Shown here: piece after piece, positions 1 through 9,634 of the stretch
Layout of the letters: every line of letters begins with the position of its first letter
Position numbering within the stretch: the stretch's first letter is position 1
Assembly (NCBI RefSeq): GCF_000004195.4
Contig: NC_030679.2
Location: forward strand, 144,980,039-145,044,038
From: Xenopus tropicalis
Lineage: Eukaryota > Chordata > Amphibia > Anura > Pipidae
DNA length: 64,000 bases
Reading direction: 5' to 3'
Made by a program: the position numbers and the translations under genes
Notes under the pieces: model-generated
Database searches by the model: none
What the model saw: the letters and a program-made list of their open reading frames with translations, nothing else
What the model was told of the DNA's origin: nothing

Positions 1-94
1 CACTGAATTTACAGGCAAGGGAGAAAGAAGTTGCGGAATGGGGCATCAGTGGGCTTATTTCTCTTTCTGTCTGCGGGCACTGCCCCAACCGGTT

Positions 95-168
95 GGCGCT
101 GTGGCTTAGCTGGTTAAAGCACCTGTCTTGTAAACAGGAGATCCTGAGTTCGACTCTCAGCAGTGCCT
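95..168 (+). tRNA. tRNA-Thr (anticodon TGT)
   Basis: The 74-nt sequence folds as a cloverleaf. The acceptor GGCGCTG pairs with CAGTGCC, the anticodon stem is CCTGT/ACAGG with loop CTTGTAA, and the T-loop is TTCGACT. D-arm and T-loop carry normal A-box and B-box signals. The discriminator base is T. No run of four T follows within about 20 nt, only TTT, so Pol III termination may be inefficient. Looks intact. Confidence 0.93.
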
Positions 169-780
169 GCCTTCTTCCTTTAAAGCTTGCGGGGAATGGC
201 TAGAGCGTGCCTTTGGCTCTCTTACCCATGTCTGTTCTCTGAACGTATCTGGCCGTTAAAGCATGGTTCCTCTGAAAACTCCCAGCCTGTTTTACATGCA
301 GATGTCAGTCTCCTGGCAAGTGTATGCCTACCAACCAAGCAACGGCCGCTTCCTATCAAAGTGTGGAACTGTGTCTTGGGTCAATTAGACACATCTTTTC
401 ATGCTTAGCCCGAATAATGTTCCTGTCAAGATTGCAAAGTAGCTAGGCTTACTGAGCTTCAAGCTACAGACTGGGGACGAAAGGTATTGGTGGTTGGAGT
501 TAGATTGCCACTGGCAATGTATTGCTATGTAGATCCCCACTTTAATTTTGGAACCTATGAACAAGGATGACAGTGATAAAATGAACTGGCAGATATAAAA
601 GTTGTGTTTTACGTGGCCTTTTCATTGTAAGATCTAACCAACGATGTCTTAGAGAAGGACAAGTAAGAGTTTGTCGAGAATATTTCATCTAAACACATAT
701 AATTCAACAATTTGAGGCCAGTGTAACCTTTTGCAACTTTGCTTTTGTTTATAACATCAGATTCTGAAAGATGGAGTTAG
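169..780 (-). repeat. Inverted copy of the Thr-TGT 3' spacer
   Basis: This stretch is the reverse complement of the spacer at about 11290-11739, with the same order of landmarks and moderate divergence. It contains no gene; short open frames here are chance. It shows that the first Thr-TGT gene sits on an inverted segment of the same unit. Confidence 0.8.
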
Positions 781-950
781 GCTGATGCCACACGCAGCAT
801 AGGGCTGATTTTTTCAGCAAGCGGAAAAACGCTTGCTGAAAATTCAGCCCTACGCCTGCTACTTGTGCCTGCACCTGAATGAATGGAATACGCTCAGGTA
901 CAGGCACATGTAGCCGATATACACATGAAAATGCGAGAGAATGCAAAGTC
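780..950. repeat. Double-hairpin, MITE-like insertion
   Basis: Two inverted repeats lie side by side: 801-823 pairs with 830-851 (about 22 bp, one mismatch, 6-nt loop), and 866-878 pairs with 894-906 (13 bp, one mismatch). The homologous spacer near 11280 lacks this block, so it is an insertion or foldback element. No coding capacity is visible and the family is not identified. Confidence 0.5.
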
Positions 951-1563
951 TCACGTTCTAATTGTTCTAATTGACAAACCCACTTTTTGTGAACCCACGT
1001 CCTATTGTTATTCAGGGTCAGACTGTTGTCAATGTTAAAGGATCAGTTTCAGTCTGAGTATCCCCATTAATGTGTTAATCATGTTAACTATCCATTTCAT
1101 CAATCATGAATCCTATTTATCCAGCTAAAACTATCGAAATAATGCATAATGGTCTATAAGATACTAGTTGTATAAAATGCACTTTTGTACATGCCAGCAA
1201 TGTAGAGAAGGTAGAAATCACTAAGCTCTAGAACTGATCCAACTATCGTCAGGTGTCGCTTCCTCCAGCAGGGAAATTGGATTCTGCTGTTTTTCTGCCC
1301 ATCACCCAGGCCAAACAGCAGAGGGCACTCTGGGCTGCAACATCTGCTAATATCATCAAAAAAGATTCATGCTAATTGTGAAATTACTTCAAATAGCACT
1401 GTAAGTGATTTTACACTGTATGTCCCCTTTGCAATCACCGCTTGATTGGACCAGAGTTGGATTCTTGGATTTTTTTTTAAAAAATCTGCTTTTCCATCAC
1501 TTTCACAGGTCTATGTGCCACTTACCTATCTGTACTGAGTTAGTTTCGTTATGGGACAGGCTG
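951..1563. other. Spacer, inverted relative to 5.66-6.1 kb and 10.35-10.9 kb
   Basis: AT-rich spacer upstream of tRNA-Ser(TGA). From about 1080 onward it matches, in reverse complement, the spacers beside the two Ser-CGA genes. It holds a CTCF-like motif at 1315-1328; no gene is seen. Confidence 0.65.
1315..1328 (+). promoter_or_regulatory. CTCF-like motif (near consensus)
   Basis: ACAGCAGAGGGCAC fits the vertebrate CTCF core CCASYAGRKGGCRS at 13 of 14 positions, differing only in the first base. Two paralogous spacers carry perfect versions at 5845-5858 and 10584-10597. Occupancy is an inference. Confidence 0.4.
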
Positions 1564-1645
1564 GCTGTGATGGCCGAGTGGTTAAGGCGTTGGACTTGAA
1601 ATCCAATGGGGTTTCCCTGCACAGGTTCGAATCCTGTTCACAGCG
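1564..1645 (+). tRNA. tRNA-Ser (anticodon TGA)
   Basis: An 82-nt type II tRNA with a long variable arm. Acceptor GCTGTGA pairs with TCACAGC, anticodon stem TTGGA/TCCAA encloses CTTGAAA, the T-loop is TTCGAAT and the discriminator is G. It matches the vertebrate Ser-TGA pattern. No TTTT lies immediately downstream. Confidence 0.93.
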
Positions 1646-2831
1646 AGAGTCCTTATAATGCTTAGTTGTTTAGATAATTAGGCATTTATGCAGATATGTG
1701 TAGCACAATGTAACCACTGCTGATCTGGATTCCAACCTGGGCACTAACTCAACTTCAAAAAAACTCAGAGTAACGCAATTTCAACAATTTAAGATCATAT
1801 TTCTGGATTTGCCATGATGCAATCAGTTGATAAAACCCAAAAACACGAACTCACAAATGGTCTTAAATAGTATTCCTCATCCATAAAAGCGGCACCTGGA
1901 GAAATAATTTATTGCCAAGGTATACAGAATGGGCAAATTCATGAAATGGTAATGATTCCATGTTTGTGAGCCTTCACAGCTGCCCCAGTGACAAAAAAGG
2001 GACAGATTTTGTAGCCCAACCAACCAAACCTTTCTGCGATCAACGGAAACCTTGACAAACCATTTTGGAAATTGCCCATATTATTCCAAAATGACATCTC
2101 ACTTCATATTTATCACTTGTGCCGGTTGTGCTTGCAGTGTATTATAGAAAGTGCTTACAGTATTTGCACTGAAGCAGGTGATTATACACAATTACCAAAG
2201 GTGGGAGTCATATATAAGAGACTTTAAAACTCTTACTGAGTGGGGCTGGAACCAACGCGGACATATAATTATTGGATTTTATGCCCAATACCGTAACCAT
2301 TCTGGCAGTGTTTAGCTAAGGGCTGGCTAAATACCAAGCTCTACGTTGAATATACGTCTTTGCGCTTACTCTTGAAATATCAGCAAAATTAGCTTTCAAC
2401 TATCCCATGCTTTTAATTTACATTTTTTAAGATTTATTTGCTGATTTGTTTCAGTAATTAATATTCAGCCCAATCAACACATGCAAAACAGTTTGGAATT
2501 TTCCCAAAGTGATTTCTCACTTCATTGTTTTTCATTTATCACACAAAAAAACAGCGATTTCCAGACACATATACTGATTCATTCCAGAAATTAATATTCA
2601 GCCAATCAACACTTGCAAAACATTTTGAAATGATCCCGTATTCCATAATGATTTCTCACTTGCGGCTGATGCGCTTGCAGTGTATTATAGAAAGTGCTGT
2701 AACGTTGGGCAGTATCTAGCATGGGGAGCTTTGCTTGTTTGGGAAATCCCACTTGAAAGCATTTGCACTGAAGCAGGTGATTATGCACAATTGCCCAAGT
2801 GGGGAGCCTTATATATGGGGTTTTAAAAATT
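1646..2831. repeat. Spacer with inverted homology to 35.7-36.24 kb
   Basis: About 2090-2560 is the reverse complement of about 35760-36200, including the degenerate Leu-tRNA relic at 2233-2305. The remainder is AT-rich with a second, diverged version of the same motif series at 2580-2830. No protein gene is visible. Confidence 0.65.
2233..2305 (-). pseudogene. Degenerate tRNA-Leu (TAA) relic
   Basis: The anticodon arm and T-arm of Leu-TAA are recognisable, with anticodon loop CATAAAA. The D-arm is shortened, the acceptor stem does not pair and the T-loop is altered. A sister relic in the opposite orientation lies at 35995-36067. Confidence 0.65.
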
Positions 2832-2914
2832 TACCAGGAGTGGGGTTTGAACCCACGCAGATATACATCCATTGGATCTTAAGTCCAACGCCTTAACCAC
2901 TCAGCCATCCGTGT
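2832..2914 (-). pseudogene. tRNA-Leu (TAA) with damaged acceptor stem
   Basis: An 83-nt Leu-TAA-like sequence with good D-arm, anticodon arm (loop CTTAAGA), variable arm and T-loop TTCAAAC. The 5' acceptor strand reads ACACGGA where ACCAGGA is needed against TCCTGGT, giving two internal mismatches. The internal promoter boxes look usable, so it may be transcribed but is unlikely to mature. Confidence 0.7.
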
Positions 2915-3112
2915 TACATGATGTGCAGTTGAAAGGAGAGACTCAGCCCCAGTAACTTCTGCCCATGAATAGGTGCCGGGATATGTGGATCACACCCTTG
3001 TCAGCAGTGTTATTATCCAATGAGTTAGTGTTGTAACTAAAAACAAATTTCAAAGTTATAGTATTACTTACAAAACTTGAAAACTGTTTGTAGATTCTGC
3101 TCAGAAGCATGT

Positions 3113-3186
3113 GGCGCTGTGGCTTAGTTGGTTAAAGCGCCTGTCTAGTAAACAGGAGATCCTGAGTTCGACTCTCAGCAGTGCCT
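3113..3186 (+). tRNA. tRNA-Thr (anticodon AGT)
   Basis: 74 nt; acceptor GGCGCTG/CAGTGCC, anticodon loop CTAGTAA, T-loop TTCGACT. Its 3' flank is nearly the one that follows the Thr-TGT gene at 95-168, so the AGT body sits in a Thr-TGT flank. That suggests gene conversion or a single-base anticodon switch. No TTTT within 20 nt downstream. Confidence 0.92.
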
Positions 3187-3634
3187 GCCTTCTTCCTTTA
3201 AAGCTTGCGGGGAATGGCTAGAGCGTGCCTTTGGTGTTCTTACCCATGTCTGTTCTCTGAATGTATCTGCCCGTTAAAGCATGGTTCCTCTGAAAACTCT
3301 AGAATTTAACAGCAAGTAATACTTGCCCAATAATCCTTATCTTCACAGATAAAAAGGTCTTTATGTGAAAAAAATATAAGGGAAATGTTTTCCTGCAAAA
3401 GGAAGGTTATAAAACTTTTTTCCTCAAGGAGCAGATGCATCCATCACCAGGGTAACATGCAGAAGTACCATTCTGGTGGATGAAAGGCATAAAAGATGCA
3501 ATGTGGAAAGAAGACAAGACTCTGGTTTACAACAGGCATATTCAGTGAGGGGTACATGGTGCAGTCTTGTGATTTCAATCATGTTGCTGGGCCGTGCATC
3601 TCAGGGCTGGTTCATCCCCAAAAGTGCAACGTCT
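3187..3634. other. Spacer, no gene seen
   Basis: The first 110 bp copy the Thr-TGT 3' flank. The rest, up to tRNA-Pro, is apparently unique in this window and contains no convincing open frame or RNA gene. Confidence 0.5.
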
Positions 3635-3706
3635 GGCTCGTTGGTCTAGGGGAATGATTCTCGCTTCGGGTGCGAGAGGTCCCGGGTTCAAATCCCGGAC
3701 GAGCCC
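3635..3706 (+). tRNA. tRNA-Pro (anticodon CGG)
   Basis: 72 nt; acceptor GGCTCGT/ACGAGCC, anticodon stem CTCGC/GCGAG around TTCGGGT, T-loop TTCAAAT, discriminator C. This is the only proline tRNA in the window. A TTTT terminator follows within 10 nt. Looks intact. Confidence 0.95.
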
Positions 3707-4669
3707 TAGGCATTTTAAGGATACCACAACATCTCACTGAAGTTCTGCAAGGATTCATGCAGGTGCAAGTCCAAAAAAATGCTCCCGCGACCCCTAACAA
3801 CAGAAGGTGCTTGGAATTCAAAGAACAGTTGCTGAAAATGGCAATGCATTGGCAGATTAATTCAGCACTTTGGATTGAGTTAAAATAAATTCAATTTGTT
3901 ACAAAATGTTAAGTATTCACATTACAGGGTTACATTTCATCTAAAAGTGTTTATTTACAAATGTTACTCACTTTGGAAGATTGAGCTCAACACTGAATAT
4001 TCACATTAGGGCTTGGTATACAATGGCGTGCTAACCACAACCAACCAGGATTGCCAAGTGGTTAAGGCATTGGACTTAAGATACAATGGATTTTTAATGA
4101 ACAACCAAAGTTAAAACACTGCAAGCAGTAACAAGCGGCCCGGACTGGCAATCTGTGGATTCTGGCAAATGCCAGAGGGGCTTCTATAGACAAGTGCTGA
4201 AAATTAAGGGAAATTAACACAAATTCATAGCTTCCCAATGTTTCTATGCAACTTTAGATTTGACAACTGCCAAAGAATCATGCCTTGAGGAAAATAGGCA
4301 GGACTTATAATTAGTGATATTTTTCGCCAGGTTTTGACACAAAAAATGCCCATAAACTGCTGCAAAATTAAATTGCACAGTTAAAAAGTCATTTATTGAC
4401 TTCAATGCATTTCGCAAATTTTTGCCATTTTGCGAATTTTCAAATTAGGGCTGGGTGTACTGGCAATCTGTGGGCTCTGACAAATGCCAGGGGGGCACAC
4501 AGAGGGGCAAATTGTGTTTGTATAAAAACCAAGTATAATGCCAAACAGAGCCTCCTGTAGGCTGCCAGTACATAAAGGGGCTATTAAGGAGCCAATTAAA
4601 CCAACCCTCATGGTAAGAGCACCAAAGAAATGCTCTAGCCATTCCCCGCAAGCTTTAAAGGAAGAAGGC
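3707..4669. other. Spacer with a tRNA-Leu scrap, no other gene seen
   Basis: AT-rich sequence. It includes the Leu fragment at 4044-4090 and, from about 4440 to 4600, pieces resembling the spacer that follows Leu-TAA in the 3.8 kb units. The final 60 bp match the conserved Thr-TGT 3' flank. Confidence 0.5.
4044..4090 (+). pseudogene. 5' fragment of tRNA-Leu (TAA)
   Basis: ACCAGGA acceptor strand, D-arm and most of the anticodon arm of Leu-TAA are present with substitutions. The sequence then diverges, so the variable arm, T-arm and 3' acceptor strand are missing. Confidence 0.75.
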
Positions 4670-4743
4670 AGGCACTGCTGAGAGTCGAACTCAGGATCTC
4701 CTGTTTACAAGACAGGCGCTTTAACCAACTAAGCCACAGCGCC
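4670..4743 (-). tRNA. tRNA-Thr (anticodon TGT)
   Basis: 74 nt, minus strand, anticodon loop CTTGTAA, T-loop TTCGACT, fully paired stems. The downstream flank contains only TTT. It lies 356 bp from a Thr-AGT gene in the same orientation. Confidence 0.93.
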
Positions 4744-5099
4744 AACTGGTTGGTGCAGAGCCCGCGGACAGAAAGAGAAATAAGCACACTGATGCCCCAT
4801 TCCACAACTTCTTTCTCCCTTGCCTGTAAATTCAGTGAGCTACAAGTGTGCGCCTTTCTACAAGGGCAGCTAAAGGGACAGCTAAAAGCTCCTCCATTAT
4901 TCCCTTCGTATCGCCAAAGGAGTCACGCTTCTGCTTATTTGCATGTCGCTTTGAAATGTCCCAGCAGCCATTTTAGTTTGACTCCTTTCTTTTGCCTACC
5001 ATACCGACATCATCTTTTGTAAGGCTGCTAGTGAGAGAAATTGCACACAGGCGGGAAGCTCGTACTTCCAAGTTTGGGGTTGGGGGAAATGAAAAGGGC

Positions 5100-5173
5100 A
5101 GGCACTGCTGAGAGTCAAACTCAGGATCTCCTGTTTACTAGACAGGCACTTTAACCAACTAAGCCACAGCGCC
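5100..5173 (-). tRNA. tRNA-Thr (anticodon AGT)
   Basis: 74 nt with anticodon loop CTAGTAA and T-loop TTTGACT, so the C at position 56 is replaced by T in the B box. A TTTT run follows closely on the minus strand. Probably functional but with a weakened B box. Confidence 0.85.
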
Positions 5174-5575
5174 GGACTACAGCCTCTGTCAAGGGCATAA
5201 AAATAAAAAATGGGCACATGCAGAAGATTGCACCAAGATCAGGATTATTGGGCAAGTATTACTTGCTGTTAAACTCTCGAGATATCTGTTAGACAGGTGG
5301 ATAATTAAGAAGAAGAAGGCCTTGATTGAAACATATTTGTCAGCTCTGCATTAAAACTCATGACAAAGTCTTGATTCTGGTGTGAGCCTTGCTCCTTGGC
5401 AGGCGTGAGCAGCGCTCATTAGCAAAACCAAATCAACAACCTGAACACATCCTTTTTTTAAGTTGAAGTTGAGTTAGTGCCCAGGTTGGAATCCAGATCA
5501 GCAGGAGTTACATTGTGCTACACATATCTGCATAAATGCCTAATTATCTAAACAACTAAGCATTATAAGGACTCT
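5174..5575. repeat. Spacer shared with the 3.8 kb units
   Basis: About 5174-5460 matches the spacer that lies between Thr-AGT and Thr-TGT in the tandem units (for example 14923-15205). After that the sequence switches to the Ser-gene flank. No gene is seen. Confidence 0.65.
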
Positions 5576-5657
5576 CGCTGTGAACAGGATTCGAACCTGT
5601 GCAGGGAAACCCCATTGGATTTCGAGTCCAACGCCTTAACCACTCGGCCACCACAGC
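5576..5657 (-). tRNA. tRNA-Ser (anticodon CGA)
   Basis: 82-nt type II tRNA; anticodon loop CTCGAAA, T-loop TTCGAAT, acceptor GCTGTGG against TCACAGC with one G-T pair, discriminator G. It differs from the Ser-TGA gene at 1564 mainly in the anticodon and lies in the inverted paralogous segment. No TTTT close downstream. Confidence 0.92.
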
Positions 5658-6274
5658 TAGCCAGTTAACTACTGAAACTAACTCAGTACAGATTGGTAAG
5701 GATTCCAAGAATCCAACTCTTCTCCAATCAAGCGGTGATTGCAAAGGGGACATACAGTGTAAAATCACTTACAGTGCCATTGTAAGTACTTTCACAATTT
5801 GAATGAATCTTTTTTGATGATATTAGCAGATGTTGCAACCCAGAGCGCCCTCTGCTGGTTGGCCTGGGTGATGGCCAGAAAAACAGCAGAATCCAATTTC
5901 CCTGCTGGAGGAAGTGACACCTGACGATTGTTGGATCAGTTCTAGAGCTTAGTGATTTCTACCTTCTCTACATTGCTGGCATGTACAAAAGTGCATTTTA
6001 TACAACTAGTATCTTATAGACAATTTAAAATAGTTGATAAAATGTGAGTAGCTTTTCATGCATTATTTTGATAGCTTTAGATGGATAAATGGGATTCATG
6101 ATTCTAGTTAAAATATCTCACAAATTAATACCAGTGATCTGTAGCATGGGTGGCCAACTTTCACAGTACTTGACCATTCAGCCTTTTGGCCACTTGGTTA
6201 GAAGGTCAGATGACTTTCAGGTTGGCCTGTGTATGTTATATGGGATTTGTGCAATAAAGATGCCAAGAAAACCA
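5658..6274. repeat. Ser-gene upstream spacer
   Basis: Matches 10351-11025 in the same orientation and 1080-1560 in reverse; its later part also matches 36240-36653. It carries the CTCF-like motif at 5845-5858. No gene is seen. Confidence 0.65.
5845..5858 (-). promoter_or_regulatory. CTCF-like motif (perfect core)
   Basis: On the minus strand it reads CCAGCAGAGGGCGC, matching the CTCF core CCASYAGRKGGCRS at all 14 positions. It lies about 190 bp upstream of the Ser-CGA gene. Binding is inferred from the motif only. Confidence 0.5.
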
Positions 6275-6349
6275 AGGCACTGCTTGGGTGTCAAACTCAG
6301 TATGAGTTTGTACAAGAGAGGTGGTTTAACAAACTAAACAACAGCACTA
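6275..6349 (-). pseudogene. Degenerate tRNA-Thr relic
   Basis: A Thr-tRNA-sized minus-strand sequence retaining the 3' acceptor CTTGGTGCC-like end and parts of the T-stem. The anticodon arm, D-arm and T-loop are eroded. It stands just before an 81-bp array, as the degenerate Thr does in every 3.8 kb unit. Confidence 0.6.
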
Positions 6350-6397
6350 ACTGGCGAGTGTTGGGTTTTGATAGTTTTTTGAGTGAACATCAAGCAT

Positions 6398-6640
6398 ACA
6401 GGAAACATCTGAAGAAGGTTGGTCAATAGATTTCCTAATTAATAGGTTAAATCAACCAAGTTAAAGATCTCACAAGATACAGGAAACATCTGAAGAAGGT
6501 TGGTCAATAGATTTCCTAATTAATAGGTTAAATCAACCAAGTTAAAGATCTCACAAGATACAGGAAACATCTGAAGAAGGTTGGTCAATAGATTTCCTAA
6601 TTAATCTTTGGAATCAACAAATTCAAAGATCTCACAAGAT
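6398..6640. repeat. 81-bp tandem array, about three copies
   Basis: Monomers repeat with an exact 81-bp offset (for example starts at 6479 and 6560). Consensus landmarks are AGGAAACATCTGAAG, TTGGTCAATAG and TCAACCAAGTTAAAG. AT-rich and non-coding. Confidence 0.92.
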
Positions 6641-7513
6641 GCTATGAAGCAATACATGGGTGCATTAGAGTGATTTCTTCACTGTAACTTCTTTTTATAG
6701 TAGCTCATCAGTTCCACTCATAGTGATAGGATCTGGGTTACATTGTCTTTAGCTTATAGAGAAGTACTACAGGTATTAACTGATTTGCAAAGAGATTTAG
6801 AAACAGAACCACTCTTGCATGGCTCTAGGCATACACGGCATTGTTGGGATCTACAAAGCAATACCTTGCGAGGTTACCAGGCCCATTAGACTTTGGCCGC
6901 CACGTATGAAAAACTTTCCGCTCTCAAGCATGTACTTTCCTGTCTTTTCCAGCGGCAAGGGCACAACACTAATCTGCCTTTACTATTATTTCATTATGAC
7001 ACTAGCAGCAATTCCATGTTGATAAAGCTTACACTTTATCTTCTGCATGCAGCTAAAGCCATGATCCCTAAAAGTTGGAAGACAGTGACCCCCCTACAGA
7101 GATTGAATGGACAAATCTAAAACACTAGAAACTAGAGGAAATTACCTGTTTGCTCCACAATAATATTCCCCAATATAGATCCATTTGGGAACCATGGATA
7201 GCAACAAATCCCGCTGGTAAATAATTCTAGGATGATGCTTTATATACCTTACAATTCCTGTATAGCAATGACTTGTTGTTACCCCTTTAATATGAACACT
7301 TAACATTTTTTAACACATTTAATTTGCTTTACCCTCTTTTTTCTGTACCCCCCCTCTTTTTGTTATAAGAAATTCAATAGATTTGGAAAAAAATAGACGC
7401 TTTCAACTATCCTATCCTTGAAATTTACATAGTTTTAAGTTCAAATGTAAAAGTTAAATACTCAGCTAGACCTTTAGAAAATATTGCATCTCCACCTTGG
7501 AATTTCAGCCATT
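6641..7513. other. Spacer; 5' flank of a Thr gene
   Basis: 6641-6785 matches the spacer after each 81-bp array. About 7140-7513 recurs inverted at 8953-9260 and in part at 9450-9560, each time directly upstream of a Thr-tRNA body. No gene is seen between. Confidence 0.55.
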
Positions 7514-7587
7514 GGTGCTGTGGCTTAGTTGGTTAAAGCGCCTGTGTAGTAAACAGGAGATCCTGAGTTCAACTCTCAGCAGTGCCT
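7514..7587 (+). tRNA. tRNA-Thr (anticodon AGT), loop variant
   Basis: 74 nt; acceptor GGTGCTG/CAGTGCC with one G-T pair, anticodon stem CCTGT/ACAGG, loop GTAGTAA where position 32 is G instead of the usual C, T-loop TTCAACT. TTTT follows. Folds well; the loop change may affect decoding. Confidence 0.85.
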
Positions 7588-7977
7588 GCCTTTTCCTCCC
7601 ACTGGAGGAAAAAAACACAGCCTGAAGGAGAAGAGCTCAGATTTTTTTGATAGAGGGGGAAAAGGTCGCCATACCGGCAGGAAATTAGTAAGGGCCCAAC
7701 AGCATTTTTCAAAGAAAGTTGTTGGGACCCAGCTCGCTTGTGACAGGTGTTTGGTTAATGGCATTATGGGTGGGATTTTGTCAGCCACCTAATAAATAAC
7801 CTTGCTTAACATATCTAAATATTTTATTTTGCAAAGCTTTGCGCATCAATTAAACAAACATCCACGGCTAGCACCTCCCCTCAATTTGCCTTGCATGCCA
7901 AAACCAGCTGGGACACCTTAGTAGCAGGCATGTACAATTGGCTCGTTATCTAAACAGTCGGGCTTTGTAAAACTCCA
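7588..7977. other. Spacer, no gene seen
   Basis: No tRNA, repeat or convincing open frame is seen between the Thr-AGT gene and the Ser fragment. Confidence 0.5.
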
Positions 7978-8002
7978 CGCTGTGAACAGGATTCGAACCC
8001 AT
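7978..8002 (-). pseudogene. 3' fragment of tRNA-Ser (TGA/CGA type)
   Basis: About 25 nt covering the 3' acceptor strand, T-loop TTCGAAT and T-stem of a Ser-tRNA, ending abruptly. The sequence on its 5' side is unrelated. Confidence 0.75.
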
Positions 8003-8043
8003 ACATCCAAAACACATAGCCAGGCGTCACTGGGCATCCCAGG

Positions 8044-8117
8044 GGTGCTGCGGCTTAGTTGGTTAAAGCACGTGTCTCGTAAACAGGAGATCCTGAGTTC
8101 AAATCTCAGCAGTGCCT
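8044..8117 (+). tRNA. tRNA-Thr (anticodon CGT), stem mismatch
   Basis: 74 nt, anticodon loop CTCGTAA, T-loop TTCAAAT. The 5' anticodon strand reads CGTGT against ACAGG, a G-G mismatch at the second pair; the inverted partner at 10212-10285 is fully paired here. Acceptor GGTGCTG has a G-T pair. No TTTT follows. Possibly impaired. Confidence 0.75.
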
Positions 8118-8241
8118 TTGTTTAAGTGACTGGCCCTACATCCTCCACCAGGTATGAGACAGCCCCCTAAAAACCCCAGTGCCCTTCCCATGCAAATTTC
8201 ATCCTGAGGCTGGAAAAGCAGGTCCCTCCCATACAAAAGGC
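8044..8241 (+). repeat. Left arm of a 2.2 kb inverted repeat
   Basis: This block, starting with a Thr-CGT gene, is the reverse complement of 10096-10285 with few differences. The innermost part of the match is GGTCCCTCCCATA. The flanking part also resembles 8841-8952. Confidence 0.85.
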
Positions 8242-8497
8242 GGGCGTACATCGACCCCTTCCCCCACCTGGTTCAAGTAGTCTAATAAACTAGTCGTAGG
8301 AATTATAAGTATGAAAGCAAGGTCCGCTATTTCTGGGCACTGTATGTCAACATAGACCCTGGGATGTACCCATTAATGAAGAAGAAATAGGGTGGGCAAC
8401 ATAACAAATGCAATGGCTGGCACCCTGTCTCTCCCCTGAGCAGAAGAGGCGTCCTCTGCATGAGTTTGAGAGATCTCTTCCCGGATGCTCAAGCCAA
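8118..8497. other. Spacer, no gene seen
   Basis: Its first 124 bp belong to the inverted-repeat arm. The rest leads to Ser-GCT without a visible gene. Confidence 0.5.
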
Positions 8498-8579
8498 GAC
8501 GAGGTGGCCGAGTGGTTAAGGCGATGGACTGCTAATCCATTGTGCTCTGCACGTGTGGCTTTGAATCCCATCCTTGTCG
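8498..8579 (+). tRNA. tRNA-Ser (anticodon GCT), damaged T-arm
   Basis: 82-nt type II tRNA with acceptor GACGAGG/CCTTGTC, anticodon loop CTGCTAA and discriminator G. The T-arm reads GTGGC-TTTGAAT-CCCAT: the closing pair is lost and C56 is T, both in the B box. Compare the clean Ser-GCT copies of the tandem units. Likely a weak or dead gene. Confidence 0.75.
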
Positions 8580-8878
8580 CTAACATTATAACACCATGTA
8601 TTTATTCAGCCTTTGCCCTTGCCGCTAAAAGAGTGCTCAAGCAATCTGTCTCAAAAGATGCCTTTGCTCGCACAGCATGTAGCATAAAATGGACAAAGCA
8701 AGCAAGTCTACTAGCCGTAAGAGTGGCACAAAGAGGGCAAGCTCCTTGCGCTTTCTTGGATCTGAGAAAGCCTTTTGTTCATCATTTCTTCTCACGAGTC
8801 GACTGACTCCAGCAAAGGAACTACTAGAAATAACTGTTTTTACCTGGTGGAGGATGTAGGGCCAGTCACTTAAAAAAA
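8580..8878. other. Spacer, no gene seen
   Basis: Codes for nothing recognisable on either strand. The last 40 bp match the flank of the Thr-CGT genes in the inverted repeat. Confidence 0.5.
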
Positions 8879-8952
8879 AGGCACTGCTGAGAGTCAAACT
8901 CAGGATCTCCTGTTTACTAGACAGGCGCTTTAACCAACTAAGCCACAGCGCC
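8879..8952 (-). tRNA. tRNA-Thr (anticodon AGT)
   Basis: 74 nt, anticodon loop CTAGTAA, T-loop TTTGACT (C56 to T), stems paired. A run of eight T follows directly on the minus strand, a strong Pol III terminator. Its 5' flank is the inverted counterpart of the one before the Thr gene at 7514. Confidence 0.87.
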
Positions 8953-9562
8953 CCCTGCTGTAGCACCACGGAGGGGATGCAATATTTTCTAAAGATCTTG
9001 TTGAGAATTCAGTTTTTGCATTTAATCTTAAAACGTGTAAATTTGAAGGACGGGATAGTTGAAAGTACCTTTTTGCCAAATCTTTCTTTATTGACTTTCT
9101 TATAACAAAAAAAGGGGGTTTAGAAAAAATAGGGTAAAGTCAGTTTGTTACAAAATGTTAAGTATTCATATTACAGGGGTAACAACAAGTCATTGCTTTA
9201 CAGGAATTGTAAGGAATATAAAGTATCATCTAAGTAGAATTATTAACCAGCGGGATATGTTGGTGTAGGGCTCAGCCTGATGTCTTAAAGGACATGTAAA
9301 GCCTACATTTGCCTACAATGTATATTAGTTGGGCACATCTCCCCCACCCAAATGGCATCCTTTGTACATATATTCCCTCTATTTGCCAGCACCATCACAT
9401 GTTCCTAAAGCAAATAGCAGCTTTCACCCAGTAAATAGTTAGACATTTTCTACTATCCTGTCTTTACGCGTCTTACACACGTTTTCAGATCAAATGTAAA
9501 AATGAAATACGCAACTGGACGTTTAGCCTATATTGCATCCCCACACAAAGTTTGCTGTGGGT
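8953..9562. other. Spacer containing two opposed copies of a Thr 5' flank
   Basis: 8965-9260 is the reverse complement of about 7140-7500, and about 9450-9560 is another forward copy of its gene-proximal end. Between them, 9260-9440 shows nothing recognisable. Confidence 0.6.
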
Positions 9563-9634
9563 GGCGCTGTGGCTTAGTTTTTAGTTTTTATAGAAGCTGC
9601 TCCATGTTTGTGGGTTCAAATCCCATCCTCGTCG
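9563..9634 (+). pseudogene. Chimeric tRNA scrap: Thr 5' end plus Ser-GCT 3' end
   Basis: 9563-9579 is the acceptor strand and start of the D-arm of tRNA-Thr. 9609-9634 is the T-arm (loop TTCAAAT) and 3' acceptor strand CCTCGTC of tRNA-Ser(GCT). The middle is unrelated, so no cloverleaf forms. Confidence 0.75.
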
